From the NCBI GenBank assembly GCA_035546355.1, contig DATKEH010000055.1, positions 1-25,297 of the forward strand: a stretch of DNA of 25,297 nt, in the 5' to 3' direction. A program made the position numbers and the translations under genes. The notes beneath the pieces were generated by a model. It had not been told where the DNA came from. It ran no database searches and saw only the letters and a list, made by a program, of their open reading frames with translations. This document shows positions 1 through 7,207 of this stretch, one piece after another. Source of the DNA: DATKEH01 sp035546355 (lineage in GTDB: Bacteria; Acidobacteriota; Thermoanaerobaculia; Multivoradales; JAIOJS01). The number at the start of each line of letters is the position of its first letter. The stretch's first letter is position 1.

Positions 1-669
1 CTCGACGGCGCCGGTGGCGGGGAGGGGCCGTCCGACCCGGCTGGGGCGGTAGCTCCGCCCGCGGCGGCCCCGGCGCAGACCCCCGCGGGCCCCGACCCGC
101 CAGCGGCGGACGCCGTCCCCTCCCTCGCCGAGGCGCCCGCGCCGGAGACCGCGCCCGAGCCCGCCTCCGAGCCGCCACCGCCCGAGCCGGGCCGCGTGGT
201 GGTGGCGCGGTCCTGGAGCCCGGAGATCTACGTCAGCGTCGACGGCGGGCCGCGCCACCGCCTCGACGGCGAGCGCAGCTTCCAGGTGCCCCCCGGCCAG
301 ATCACCGTCCGCTTCACCTATCGCGACGGGGAGTACAGCGACTCGGCGCAGACCCGGGTCACGGTCGGCGAAGGGAAGACGGTGCGGCCGGCGATGCCGC
401 TCCAGCGCCCGGGCTCGCTGCGCGTCCAACCGTTCGTCAACACTCCGCCGGGAGAGGTGTTCCTCGATGGCGCCCCCCTGGGCCGCAGCCCGGTGACGGT
501 AGCCCACGTCAGGCCGGGGCCGCACCAGCTGCGCATCGAGCGCCAGGGGCCTGCCGGACAGGAGGTGATCGAGGCCCAGGTGGAGATCGCCTCGGGGACG
601 CTGCACACCGCGACCTTCGATCTCGGACGCGGCCAGCTCGTCAACGTCCACCCGAGACCGCTGGACTAG
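1..669 (+). CDS. PEGA-domain protein, 3' part (5' end outside window)
   Basis: The reading frame is open from the first base, so this is the C-terminal 222 residues of a longer protein. A GTG at 196 is in frame, but the frame continues upstream without a stop and I do not take it as the start. The first 65 or so residues are a Pro/Ala/Glu-rich linker of low complexity. Two beta-rich PEGA-like repeats follow, at about residues 66-138 and 139-212; the second has the family's typical VFLDGAPLGRSPVTV core. PEGA domains are usually surface or extracytoplasmic modules, and in several phyla they end Ser/Thr protein kinases after a Pro-rich linker. No kinase or transmembrane segment is visible here, so that identity is only a possibility. 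The protein ends at TAG, 55 bp before the next gene. Confidence 0.8.
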   Translation, partial: LDGAGGGEGPSDPAGAVAPPAAAPAQTPAGPDPPAADAVPSLAEAPAPETAPEPASEPPPPEPGRVVVARSWSPEIYVSVDGGPRHRLDGERSFQVPPGQITVRFTYRDGEYSDSAQTRVTVGEGKTVRPAMPLQRPGSLRVQPFVNTPPGEVFLDGAPLGRSPVTVAHVRPGPHQLRIERQGPAGQEVIEAQVEIASGTLHTATFDLGRGQLVNVHPRPLD

Positions 670-711
670 CGGCCAGGGGCCGGTGGAGGCGGAGCCTCGC
701 TGGCCTGCGGG

Positions 712-717
712 TAGAAT
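712..717 (+). promoter_or_regulatory. Candidate -10 box (TAGAAT) for the TPR-PDZ gene
   Basis: TAGAAT ends 7 nt before the ATG at 725 and there is no Shine-Dalgarno-like sequence between them. This is the spacing expected if transcription begins at or next to the start codon. No convincing -35 box is seen 16-18 nt upstream. The same layout recurs elsewhere in the window. Confidence 0.45.
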
Positions 718-724
718 CCTCCCG

Positions 725-2569
725 ATGCACCGCCACCGTCGCCTGCTGCTCGCCGTCGTCGGGATCCTCGTCGCCGCGCTGCCCCTGCCGGCCCAGGAGG
801 GGCAGATCGAGGAGGAGGAGATGGGCGAGGAGCAGGGCGAGCCGATCCGCGAGACCCAGACCTTCCTCGTCGACCCCGACGACGGGGACCCCCCCGAGGA
901 GGCGCCGGACGCCACCACCATCCCCACCCACCCGGTCGAGCTCGCCGCCCTGGCGCAGCAGAAGTACCTGGAGGGGGAGCTGGAGGTGGCGTCGCAGCTC
1001 TACCAGCGGTTGGCCGAGGCGGTGGAGGAGCCCGCGGTCAAGGCCGAGCACCTGATGACCGCCGCCTGGCTGGAGAACCAGCTCTTTCGCCCATGGGTGG
1101 CGAAGGAGCTGATCGGCCAGGCGCTCGCCCAACAGCTCGACTACCCGTTCGCGGCGGAGAACTACAGCCAGGAGTTCGTCGACCTCTACCAGCAGGCCCT
1201 GGACCAGGCCCGCTCCCAGCGCCGCAATCGCGCCGGGGACCTGGTGCGGGTGGCGTTGCAGGACATCGCCAGCGACGACTTCGCGCGCGCCCGCCTCCGC
1301 CTGCAAGAGGCGCTCGAGCTCGCACCCGCCGATCCGTTCGCCCTCTACAACCTGGCGTTGGTGGAGGTCCGGTCGGGCCGCGCGGAGGAGGCTATCGCCG
1401 GATTCGAGCGGCTGCTGGCCATCGAGGCCGCCAACCCGGGGAGCCTGACGCTGGAGCTGCGGGCCCAGAGCTTCGCCAACCTCGGGCTGCTCTACTACGA
1501 GCGCGAGTACCTGGAGGACGCCCGCCGCCATCTGCGGCAGTCGCTCGACCTCGATCCCGCCAGCGCCCGCACCTGGAACAACCTGGGCTTGACGCTGCGC
1601 CGCCTGGGAGAGGAGGGAGCTGCCGAGGAGGCCTTCCGTCGCGCCATCGGACTCGCCCCCGAGGACGTCCAGATCGCCAACAACCTGGCCGCCACCTACC
1701 TCGGCGCCGGCAAGCACGCCGAGGCGGCGGCGGTGCTGCGGCAGGTCACCGCCAGGGCACCCGATGACGCCGCCACCTGGCTCAACCTGGCGCTCGCCCA
1801 GCGCGGTGGCGGCGAGCTGGATGCGGCCGCCGCCTCCCTGGAACGGGTGCTCGAGCGCGACACCACCAACCGCCTGGGCCTCGCCGACCGCGCCGCCACC
1901 TACCTGGCCATGGTGCGCTTCGAGCAGGGGCTCCACCAGCAGGCCATCGCCGCCGCCGACCGCGCCCTGGTGCTGGCTCCCGGCAGCGCCGAGGCCCTCA
2001 TCTATCAGGGCCTGTCGCGACAGGCCTCGGGCGACCTGCAGGGGGCGCGACAGAGCCTCGAGCGCGCCGTCGCGCTCGATCCCGGTCGACCCGAGGTGCA
2101 CAACAACCTGGGCACGGTGCTGGTCGAGCTGCGGGAGTACGCCGCCGCCGAGGAGGCCTTCCGCCGCGCCCTCGCCATCCGTCCCGGGTTCCCCGAGGCG
2201 GCGGGCAATCTCCAGCAGGTGGTGGCGCATCAGCAGGCGCTCGCCGAGCAGTCGACGATGCGCGGGACGCCGGCGCCGACCGATCGCCGGCGGCGCGACT
2301 TCCAGCCCAAGTCGCTGGGGGTGCACTTCGACCCCAACGACTACACCTACCTCGGCATCCGCGGCGCCGTGGTGGAGACGGTGATGGGCGACAGCCCGGC
2401 ATCCAAGGCGGGGCTGCGCAAAGGGGACGTGGTGCTGGGGGTGGACGGGCGAAAGCTCGACGGGCCGCAGGACCTGTTCAACTACATCCAGCGCCAGAAG
2501 CCCCGCCAGATCGTGCTCGACATCCTCCGCGAGGGCACGCCGAGGCGGCTCACCGTCGACCTCGACTAG
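725..2569 (+). CDS. Secreted TPR-repeat protein with C-terminal PDZ domain
   Basis: A 614-residue protein. I chose the ATG at 725 over an in-frame GTG at 683 because it opens directly onto a signal peptide (basic MHRHRR, hydrophobic core to about residue 20, LPAQ as likely cleavage region). An acidic Pro-rich stretch follows (25-65), then an alpha-helical region, then about eight TPR units at 172-500 with repeated NNLG/AAEEAFRRAL signatures. Residues 540-614 form a PDZ domain (YLGIRG carboxylate-binding loop; GSPA-like DSPASKAGLRKGDVVLGVDG core). It is probably a periplasmic or surface scaffold: TPRs bind partner proteins and the PDZ domain binds C-terminal peptides. No protease domain is present. 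It ends 14 bp from the convergent glycosyltransferase, with no hairpin terminator between. The specific role is unknown. Confidence 0.85.
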   Translation: MHRHRRLLLAVVGILVAALPLPAQEGQIEEEEMGEEQGEPIRETQTFLVDPDDGDPPEEAPDATTIPTHPVELAALAQQKYLEGELEVASQLYQRLAEAVEEPAVKAEHLMTAAWLENQLFRPWVAKELIGQALAQQLDYPFAAENYSQEFVDLYQQALDQARSQRRNRAGDLVRVALQDIASDDFARARLRLQEALELAPADPFALYNLALVEVRSGRAEEAIAGFERLLAIEAANPGSLTLELRAQSFANLGLLYYEREYLEDARRHLRQSLDLDPASARTWNNLGLTLRRLGEEGAAEEAFRRAIGLAPEDVQIANNLAATYLGAGKHAEAAAVLRQVTARAPDDAATWLNLALAQRGGGELDAAAASLERVLERDTTNRLGLADRAATYLAMVRFEQGLHQQAIAAADRALVLAPGSAEALIYQGLSRQASGDLQGARQSLERAVALDPGRPEVHNNLGTVLVELREYAAAEEAFRRALAIRPGFPEAAGNLQQVVAHQQALAEQSTMRGTPAPTDRRRRDFQPKSLGVHFDPNDYTYLGIRGAVVETVMGDSPASKAGLRKGDVVLGVDGRKLDGPQDLFNYIQRQKPRQIVLDILREGTPRRLTVDLD

Positions 2570-2583
2570 TGTCGGGCTAGCGC

Positions 2584-3564
2584 CTACGACTCCTTGACGG
2601 AGTAGCTGTCGGCGCGGCGGAAGTTCTTGTAGGTGATCATCTCGCCGAGCAGGCCGGTGGTCAGCACCTGGATGCCGATCAGCATCAACAGGACGCCGAG
2701 CAAGAGCAGCGGCCGGCGACCCAGCGGCTCCCCCTGGAACCACAGCACCGCCAGGTAGCTGTTGGTCAGCAGGCCGGCGGTGGACAGCACCAGGCCCACC
2801 AGGCCGAACAGGTGTAGCGGCCGGCGGTTGTAGCGGGTGATGAACAGCACCGTCATCAGGTCGAGCAGGCCCTTGTAGAAGCGGTCCCAGCCGTACTTGC
2901 TGACCCCGTGGCGGCGCGGGTGGTGGGCCACCTCGATCTCGCCGATGGTGAAGCCGCGGCGGCTGGCGAGCACCGGGATGTAGCGGTGCAGCTCGCCGTA
3001 GACCGCGATCTGCTCGAGCACCTCGCGGCGGTAGGCCTTGAAGCCGCAGTTGAAGTCGTGGAGGTCGACCGCGGCCACCTTGCGCGTCACCCAGTTGAAG
3101 AGCATGGACGGATAGCGCTTGGACGCGGGGTCGCGCCGGCGCCGCTTCCACCCGGAGACGAGGTCCAGCTCTCGCTCCTCGAGAGCGGCGAGCATGCGGG
3201 GGATCTCCAGCGGGTCGTCCTGGAGGTCGCCATCCATGGTCACGATCACCTCGCCGCCGCAGTGGTCGAAGCCGGCGGTCAGCGCCGCCGCCTTGCCGAA
3301 GTTGCGGCGCAGCCGTATCAGCTTGACCCGCGGGTCGCGCTGGCGGGCCTGGCGGATCGCCGCCACCGTGCCATCGCGCGAACCGTCGTCGATGAAGACG
3401 ATCTCGAAGCTCTTGCCGAGGCGCTCCAACACCGCCGCCACCCGCGTCGCCAGCTCGGCCACCGTGCCCTCTTCGTCGACGACCGGCACCAGCACGCTCA
3501 CCTCGACGCGATCCGGGAGGAGGCGCTCGACGGCCTTGTCCAGGGTGACCGGCAGGGGGTCCAT
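2584..3564 (-). CDS. Family 2 glycosyltransferase, polyprenyl-phosphate type (DPM1/GtrB/ArnC-like)
   Basis: A 326-residue GT-A enzyme with two C-terminal transmembrane helices. Visible motifs are VSVLVPVVDEEGT near residue 22, DDGS (59-62), the metal-binding DGDLQDDP (111-118) and RHGVSKYG (218-225). The membrane helices lie near 249-275 and 284-308. This architecture belongs to enzymes that move a sugar from a nucleotide donor to undecaprenyl or dolichyl phosphate at the cytoplasmic face, for use in surface polysaccharide, lipid A or protein glycosylation. The sugar cannot be read from sequence. An ATG at 3606 is also in frame but would overlap the divergent protease start. The ATG at 3564 lies 7 nt after a TATCAT and starts just before the catalytic fold, so I prefer it. 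Confidence 0.88.
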   Translation of the reverse strand: MDPLPVTLDKAVERLLPDRVEVSVLVPVVDEEGTVAELATRVAAVLERLGKSFEIVFIDDGSRDGTVAAIRQARQRDPRVKLIRLRRNFGKAAALTAGFDHCGGEVIVTMDGDLQDDPLEIPRMLAALEERELDLVSGWKRRRRDPASKRYPSMLFNWVTRKVAAVDLHDFNCGFKAYRREVLEQIAVYGELHRYIPVLASRRGFTIGEIEVAHHPRRHGVSKYGWDRFYKGLLDLMTVLFITRYNRRPLHLFGLVGLVLSTAGLLTNSYLAVLWFQGEPLGRRPLLLLGVLLMLIGIQVLTTGLLGEMITYKNFRRADSYSVKES

Positions 3565-3571
3565 GGCGGGA

Positions 3572-3577
3572 ATGATA
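3572..3577 (-). promoter_or_regulatory. Candidate -10 box (TATCAT) for the glycosyltransferase
   Basis: On the minus strand TATCAT is followed by 7 nt (TCCCGCC) and then the ATG at 3564. There is no ribosome binding site in the gap, which suggests a leaderless transcript. It is one arm of an imperfect inverted repeat shared with the divergent gene. Confidence 0.45.
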
Positions 3578-3590
3578 CCGGAGACGCCGC

Positions 3591-3596
3591 TATCAT
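3591..3596 (+). promoter_or_regulatory. Candidate -10 box (TATCAT) for the CPBP protease
   Basis: TATCAT is followed by 8 nt (CCCCGCCC) and the ATG at 3605, with no Shine-Dalgarno sequence. It mirrors the -10 box of the divergent glycosyltransferase. Each promoter's nominal -35 position falls on the other's -10 box. Confidence 0.45.
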
Positions 3597-3604
3597 CCCC
3601 GCCC

Positions 3605-4321
3605 ATGGCGGGTCGCGATCGTCAGCTCGCGGTGCTGGTCGCGGCCATGGTCTTCCCCACCGTCGCCAGCTGGCTCTACTTCCTCACCTTCGCCGATCGC
3701 GAGTGGATGCGGCAGCTCTACTTCGGCAGCAAGCTGGTGCAGGCGGCGCTGCCCCTGCTCGGCTGGGGCCTCGCCGGGCTGCCGCGGGACCGCCTTCGCC
3801 GAGCGCCCGCCGCGGGCTGGCTCGCCGGCGCGGCGAGCGGGGTGTTGCTGGCCGCCGGCATCGGCCTCGCCTACCTCCTCTTCGCCGGGACGACGCTCGA
3901 AGAGGTGGCGCGGGCGCCGATCCGGGCGCGGCTGGAGGCGTTCGCCGCTACCTCGACGACGGGGTTCCTGGCCCTGGCCGTGGCCCTCTCTCTGGCCCAC
4001 TCCCTGTTCGAGGAGTACTACTGGCGCTGGTTCCTCTTCGGCAGCTTGCGCCGGCGGCTGCCACGGGCGGCGGCGGTGACGGTGGCGGCGGCGGCGTTCG
4101 CCACCCACCACGTGGTCATTCTCCACGCCTTCCTCGGGCCCCGCTACCTGCTCGCCGCCACCCTGCCGTTCAGCGCCGCCGTGGCCCTGGGTGGCGTGCT
4201 CTGGTGCCTCCTCTACGACCGCTGGCGGTCGCTCGCCGCGCCCTGGCTGAGCCACGCGCTGGTGGACGGCGCCATCATGGCCGTGGCCTGGGCCCTGGTG
4301 CTGCGGCCAGGCGGTCCCTGA
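3605..4321 (+). CDS. CPBP family intramembrane metalloprotease
   Basis: A 238-residue, largely hydrophobic protein with about six to seven transmembrane segments. It carries the family signatures in order: EEYYWR (EExxxR, residues 136-141), FATHH (FxxxH, 165-169) and HALVD (Hxxx-D, 217-221), which form the metal site inside the membrane. Relatives include eukaryotic Rce1 CAAX proteases and bacterial Abi/CPBP proteins of mostly unknown substrate. The start is the ATG at 3605; the frame is open much further upstream, but only as an antisense shadow of the glycosyltransferase. It is transcribed divergently from that enzyme. Its last 47 bp overlap the 3' end of the convergent uracil-DNA glycosylase gene. 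Confidence 0.88.
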   Translation: MAGRDRQLAVLVAAMVFPTVASWLYFLTFADREWMRQLYFGSKLVQAALPLLGWGLAGLPRDRLRRAPAAGWLAGAASGVLLAAGIGLAYLLFAGTTLEEVARAPIRARLEAFAATSTTGFLALAVALSLAHSLFEEYYWRWFLFGSLRRRLPRAAAVTVAAAAFATHHVVILHAFLGPRYLLAATLPFSAAVALGGVLWCLLYDRWRSLAAPWLSHALVDGAIMAVAWALVLRPGGP

Positions 4322-4982
4322 CCACCTGCATGTCCTCCCAGGTGGGGCGCTTGAAGGAGGCGTTGCGCAGCAGCGCCGCCGGGTGGTAGGTCACCCGCAC
4401 CGGCACCCCCAGGACCTGGTGCCAGGCTCCGCGCATGCGACCGACGGGGAGGTCGTTGCCGAGCAGGGTCTGCGCCGCCACCCGCCCGAGAGCGACGATG
4501 ACGCGCGGCGCCACCAGCCGGATCTGCGCCTCCAGGAAGCGCCGGCATGCGGCGACCTCGTCGGGCTGCGGGTCGCGGTTGCCCGGCGGACGGCACTTGA
4601 CCACGTTGGCGATGTAGACCTGGTCGCGCTCGAGCCCGATGGCCTCGATGATGCGGGTGAGGAGCTGCCCCGCGGGGCCGACGAAGGGCAGCCCCTGGCG
4701 GTCCTCCTCGGCGCCCGGACCCTCGCCCAGGAACATCAGCTCGGCGTCGGGGTCGCCGGTGCCGAAGACCACCGTCCGCCGCCCCTCGCTCAGCCGGCAG
4801 CGGCGGCAACTCCGGGCCTCGTCGGCGACGCGCAGCAGCGCCGCGCGCCGCTCCTCCGGCGTCGCCGCCGCAGCCGACGGCGCCGGCGGGGGCGCCGGCT
4901 GCCCGGCTGCCCGGTAGAGCTCTTCGTAGCCGATGGCGGCGAGGTACTCGAGCAGCGGCGCCAGCTCGCCCGGCACGCTCAT
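4275..4982 (-). CDS. Uracil-DNA glycosylase, family 4 (iron-sulfur)
   Basis: A 235-residue DNA repair enzyme that removes uracil arising from cytosine deamination, leaving an abasic site. After a variable Pro/Ala-rich N-terminal extension of about 57 residues it shows the four iron-sulfur cysteines (C59, C62, C130, C146), active-site motif GEGPGAEED (87-95) and the second motif HPAALLRN (200-207). These are diagnostic of family 4, as in Thermus and Archaeoglobus enzymes. Its ATG overlaps the coaBC stop in an ATGA junction (4979-4982), implying coupled translation, and it is the last gene of the rpsA-to-UDG run. Its 3' end runs 47 bp into the convergent CPBP gene, so the two mRNAs are complementary there. 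Confidence 0.93.
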   Translation of the reverse strand: MSVPGELAPLLEYLAAIGYEELYRAAGQPAPPPAPSAAAATPEERRAALLRVADEARSCRRCRLSEGRRTVVFGTGDPDAELMFLGEGPGAEEDRQGLPFVGPAGQLLTRIIEAIGLERDQVYIANVVKCRPPGNRDPQPDEVAACRRFLEAQIRLVAPRVIVALGRVAAQTLLGNDLPVGRMRGAWHQVLGVPVRVTYHPAALLRNASFKRPTWEDMQVVRDRLAAAPGPRPRP

Positions 4983-6172
4983 CGCGGCACCAGGGCGGCG
5001 GCGAAGAGGTCGAGGAGCGGCCCGGCCAGCTGCCGTTTCGCCGCCCGCGGCAGCGCCACCGGCTCGCCTTGCCGTCGGAACACCACCACCTCGTTGAAGT
5101 CGCTGCCGAAGCCGACGTCGCGACGCGACACGTCGTTGGCGACCAGGAAGTCGACCCCCTTGCGCTCGAGCTTCGCCCGGGCCGTGGCGCGCAGGTCGTC
5201 GGTCTCGGCGGCGAACCCCACCACCACCGCCCCGGGCGCCGCGGCCACCAGGTCGGCGAGGATGTCCGGGGTGGCTTCGAGCTCGAGTCGCGGCACTCCC
5301 TCCTGCCGTTTCAGCTTGCGGGAGGCGGGATCCCGGGGGCGGAAGTCCGCCACCGCCGCCGTCATCAGCACCAGGTCGGCATCCGGCGCCGCGCCGAGGG
5401 CGGCGTCGCGCATCTCCCGGGCGGTCTCAACGTCCACCCTCTCGACCCCCCAGGGCGTCGGCAGCGCCACCGGCCCGGCCACCAGCGTCACCGCGGCCCC
5501 GCGCGCCGCGGCCTCGGCGGCCAGCGCGAAGCCCATCTTGCCGCTCGAGCGATTGGCCAGCACCCGCACCGGGTCCACCGGCTCCCAGGTCGGGCCGGCG
5601 GTGACCAGCACCCGCGCCCCCGACAGCGGCCCCGCGGCGAGCATCCCCGCCACGGCATCGGCCAGCACCTGCGGCTCGCTCATGCGCCCCACGCCCTCCT
5701 CCCCCGACGCCAGAGGACCCACCTCCGGCCCCAGGAAGCGCACTCCCCGCCCCGCCAGCGTCTCACAGTTGCGCCGCGTCGCCGGGTGCTCCCACATGCG
5801 GGGGTGCATCGCCGGCGCCACCACCAGCGGCCCCCGGAAGGCGAGGGCCGCGGTGGTCAGGAAGTCGTCGGCGAGGCCATGGGCGAGCCGCGCCAGCGCG
5901 TGCGCGGTGGCGGGGGCGACCAGCAACAGCTCCGCCCACCGGGCGGCCTCGACGTGTTGCTCGACCCCGTCGCGGCCCGGGCTGAGATAGGCCTCGCCGT
6001 AGACCGGATGGCCGCTGAGGACCTCGAGCGCCAGCGGGGTGACGAACGCCTCGGCCGCGCGGGTGAGGGCGCAGCGCACCTCCAGGTCGCGCTCGCGCAG
6101 GCGGCGGACCAGATCGGGCGCCTTGACCGCCGCGATGCCGCCGCTGACGCCGAGCAGCAGGCGTCGGCTCAG
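4979..6172 (-). CDS. coaBC: Bifunctional phosphopantothenoylcysteine decarboxylase / synthetase (CoaBC, Dfp)
   Basis: A 397-residue cytosolic enzyme of coenzyme A synthesis. The CoaB half joins 4'-phosphopantothenate to cysteine using CTP; the FMN-dependent CoaC half decarboxylates the product. The N-terminal half shows GVSGGIAAVKAPDLV, HVEAARWAELLLVAPATA with catalytic His73, and PAMHPRMW. The C-terminal half shows VLVTAGPTWEPVDPVR, NRSSGKMGFALA and AAVADFRP...KLKR. No ATG, GTG or TTG lies near the conserved start: the only upstream candidate (GTG at 6262) adds a Gly/Arg stretch read antisense-like through rpoZ. A CTG at 6172 overlaps the rpoZ stop as CTGA and gives a length and numbering two residues short of E. 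coli Dfp, so I place the start there. Compared with E. coli, Asn125 is His123 and Cys158 is Ser156; both changes occur in other natural Dfp proteins. Confidence 0.9.
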   Translation of the reverse strand: MSRRLLLGVSGGIAAVKAPDLVRRLRERDLEVRCALTRAAEAFVTPLALEVLSGHPVYGEAYLSPGRDGVEQHVEAARWAELLLVAPATAHALARLAHGLADDFLTTAALAFRGPLVVAPAMHPRMWEHPATRRNCETLAGRGVRFLGPEVGPLASGEEGVGRMSEPQVLADAVAGMLAAGPLSGARVLVTAGPTWEPVDPVRVLANRSSGKMGFALAAEAAARGAAVTLVAGPVALPTPWGVERVDVETAREMRDAALGAAPDADLVLMTAAVADFRPRDPASRKLKRQEGVPRLELEATPDILADLVAAAPGAVVVGFAAETDDLRATARAKLERKGVDFLVANDVSRRDVGFGSDFNEVVVFRRQGEPVALPRAAKRQLAGPLLDLFAAALVPR

Positions 6173-6456
6173 TGCTCTGCGCCCTCGGCGGCGACGCCCT
6201 CCTCCGCCGCACCCTCCCCTGCCGCCTCCTCCTCGGGCTCGGGCGGCAGCCCGTACTCCCACGAGATCTGGCCGCGCCGCAGCTCCTCCATGGCGATGCG
6301 GCTGGGCTTCTTGCCCGCCAGGTCGAGCTTCGGCCGCGCGCCGCGCAGCAGCTGCTCGGCGCGGGCCGAGGCCAGGAGGACGAATCGGAACTTGCTGTCG
6401 TACTGCTCGAGGGTGCGGTCCATCGAGGGGAGCTTCCCCGTCAGTCTGTCGCTCAT
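6169..6456 (-). CDS. rpoZ: DNA-directed RNA polymerase omega subunit
   Basis: A 95-residue protein with the omega core: SKFRFVLLASARAEQLLRGA, then KPSRIAMEELRRGQISWE. Omega binds the beta-prime C-terminus, helps polymerase assembly, and in many bacteria forms part of a ppGpp site. The start at 6456 has GGAGG 4 nt upstream (6461-6465); the frame is open further upstream but that part is antisense to gmk. The C-terminus is a short Glu/Ala-rich tail after residue 70. It lies between gmk (22 bp) and coaBC (CTGA overlap), the order gmk-rpoZ-coaBC seen in many bacteria. Confidence 0.92.
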   Translation of the reverse strand: MSDRLTGKLPSMDRTLEQYDSKFRFVLLASARAEQLLRGARPKLDLAGKKPSRIAMEELRRGQISWEYGLPPEPEEEAAGEGAAEEGVAAEGAEH

Positions 6457-6478
6457 CACACCTCCATGGGGAGCCGGT

Positions 6479-7141
6479 TCAGCTTCCCGTGATCTCGGAT
6501 GGCTCGTGGTGCAAGGCGGCCTGGAAGTCGCGGACCACCGCCTCCGCGCGCTCGCGCATGCGGCGGGCCCGATGGCGCCTGGCGAAGATGATCGCGGCCA
6601 GTGCATCGGCGGCACGGCGCGCGTCGTCGTTGATGATAACATAGTGATACTGGTGGTAACGCCTTATCTCCCATAGAGATATCGCCAGGCGCCGGGACAC
6701 TGCCTGCTCGTCGTCGAGGCGGCGTCCGCGCAGGCGCTCCTCCAGCGCCGCATAGCTCGGCGGCATGACGAACACGCCGGTGGCCTCCGGGTAGCGCTGC
6801 AGCACCACCTCCGCCCCCTTGACGTCGATGTCGAGGATGACGTCGAGGCCGCGCTCGAGCCGCGGCACGACCTCTTCCCAGGAAGTGCCGTAGAGGTTGT
6901 TGTAGACCTCCGCCCACTCCAGGAAGGCGTCGGTGGCGATCATCTCCTGGAAGGCCTGCTGGCTGACGAAGTGGTAGTCGACTCCGTCGCGCTCCCCCCG
7001 GCGCGGCGGCCGGGTGGTGTGGCTGACCGAGAAGAGCAGATCGGTGCACTCGCGCAGCGGCCCTTCCATCATCGCCTGGATGAGGGTCGTCTTGCCGGCG
7101 CCCGAGGGGGCCGAGAGCACGAACAGCTCGCCGGGGACCAT
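6479..7141 (-). CDS. gmk: Guanylate kinase
   Basis: A 220-residue enzyme that phosphorylates GMP to GDP with ATP. The P-loop is APSGAGKT (11-18), followed by the GMP-binding region SVSHTTRPPRRGERDGVDYHFVS and the typical EWAEVYNNLYGTS and DIDVKGA motifs. I chose the ATG at 7141, which has a GGGGAG about 11 nt upstream and starts just before the P-loop strand. An in-frame GTG at 7165 would add eight residues and has no visible ribosome binding site. The C-terminus is slightly longer than usual. It lies 66 bp downstream of yicC and 22 bp before rpoZ. Confidence 0.95.
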   Translation of the reverse strand: MVPGELFVLSAPSGAGKTTLIQAMMEGPLRECTDLLFSVSHTTRPPRRGERDGVDYHFVSQQAFQEMIATDAFLEWAEVYNNLYGTSWEEVVPRLERGLDVILDIDVKGAEVVLQRYPEATGVFVMPPSYAALEERLRGRRLDDEQAVSRRLAISLWEIRRYHQYHYVIINDDARRAADALAAIIFARRHRARRMRERAEAVVRDFQAALHHEPSEITGS

Positions 7142-7207
7142 TCCTAGCGACACTCCCCGGCGCACTGCCGAGCCGACGCGTCGAGCTCTGGGGCCACCCT
7201 TGTCAGT

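Noticed and set aside
666..710. Possible hairpin (GGCCAG ... CTGGCC) after the PEGA gene
   Set aside because: The stem is 6 bp with a loop over 20 nt and no T-run; not a credible intrinsic terminator.
641..3151. An 836-codon open frame on the minus strand opposite the TPR-PDZ gene
   Set aside because: It is antisense to a clear TPR-PDZ gene and to part of the glycosyltransferase frame. Its composition (Ala, Gly, Leu, Arg, His, Gln) is that of a shadow frame in GC-rich DNA, and it contains no recognisable domain.
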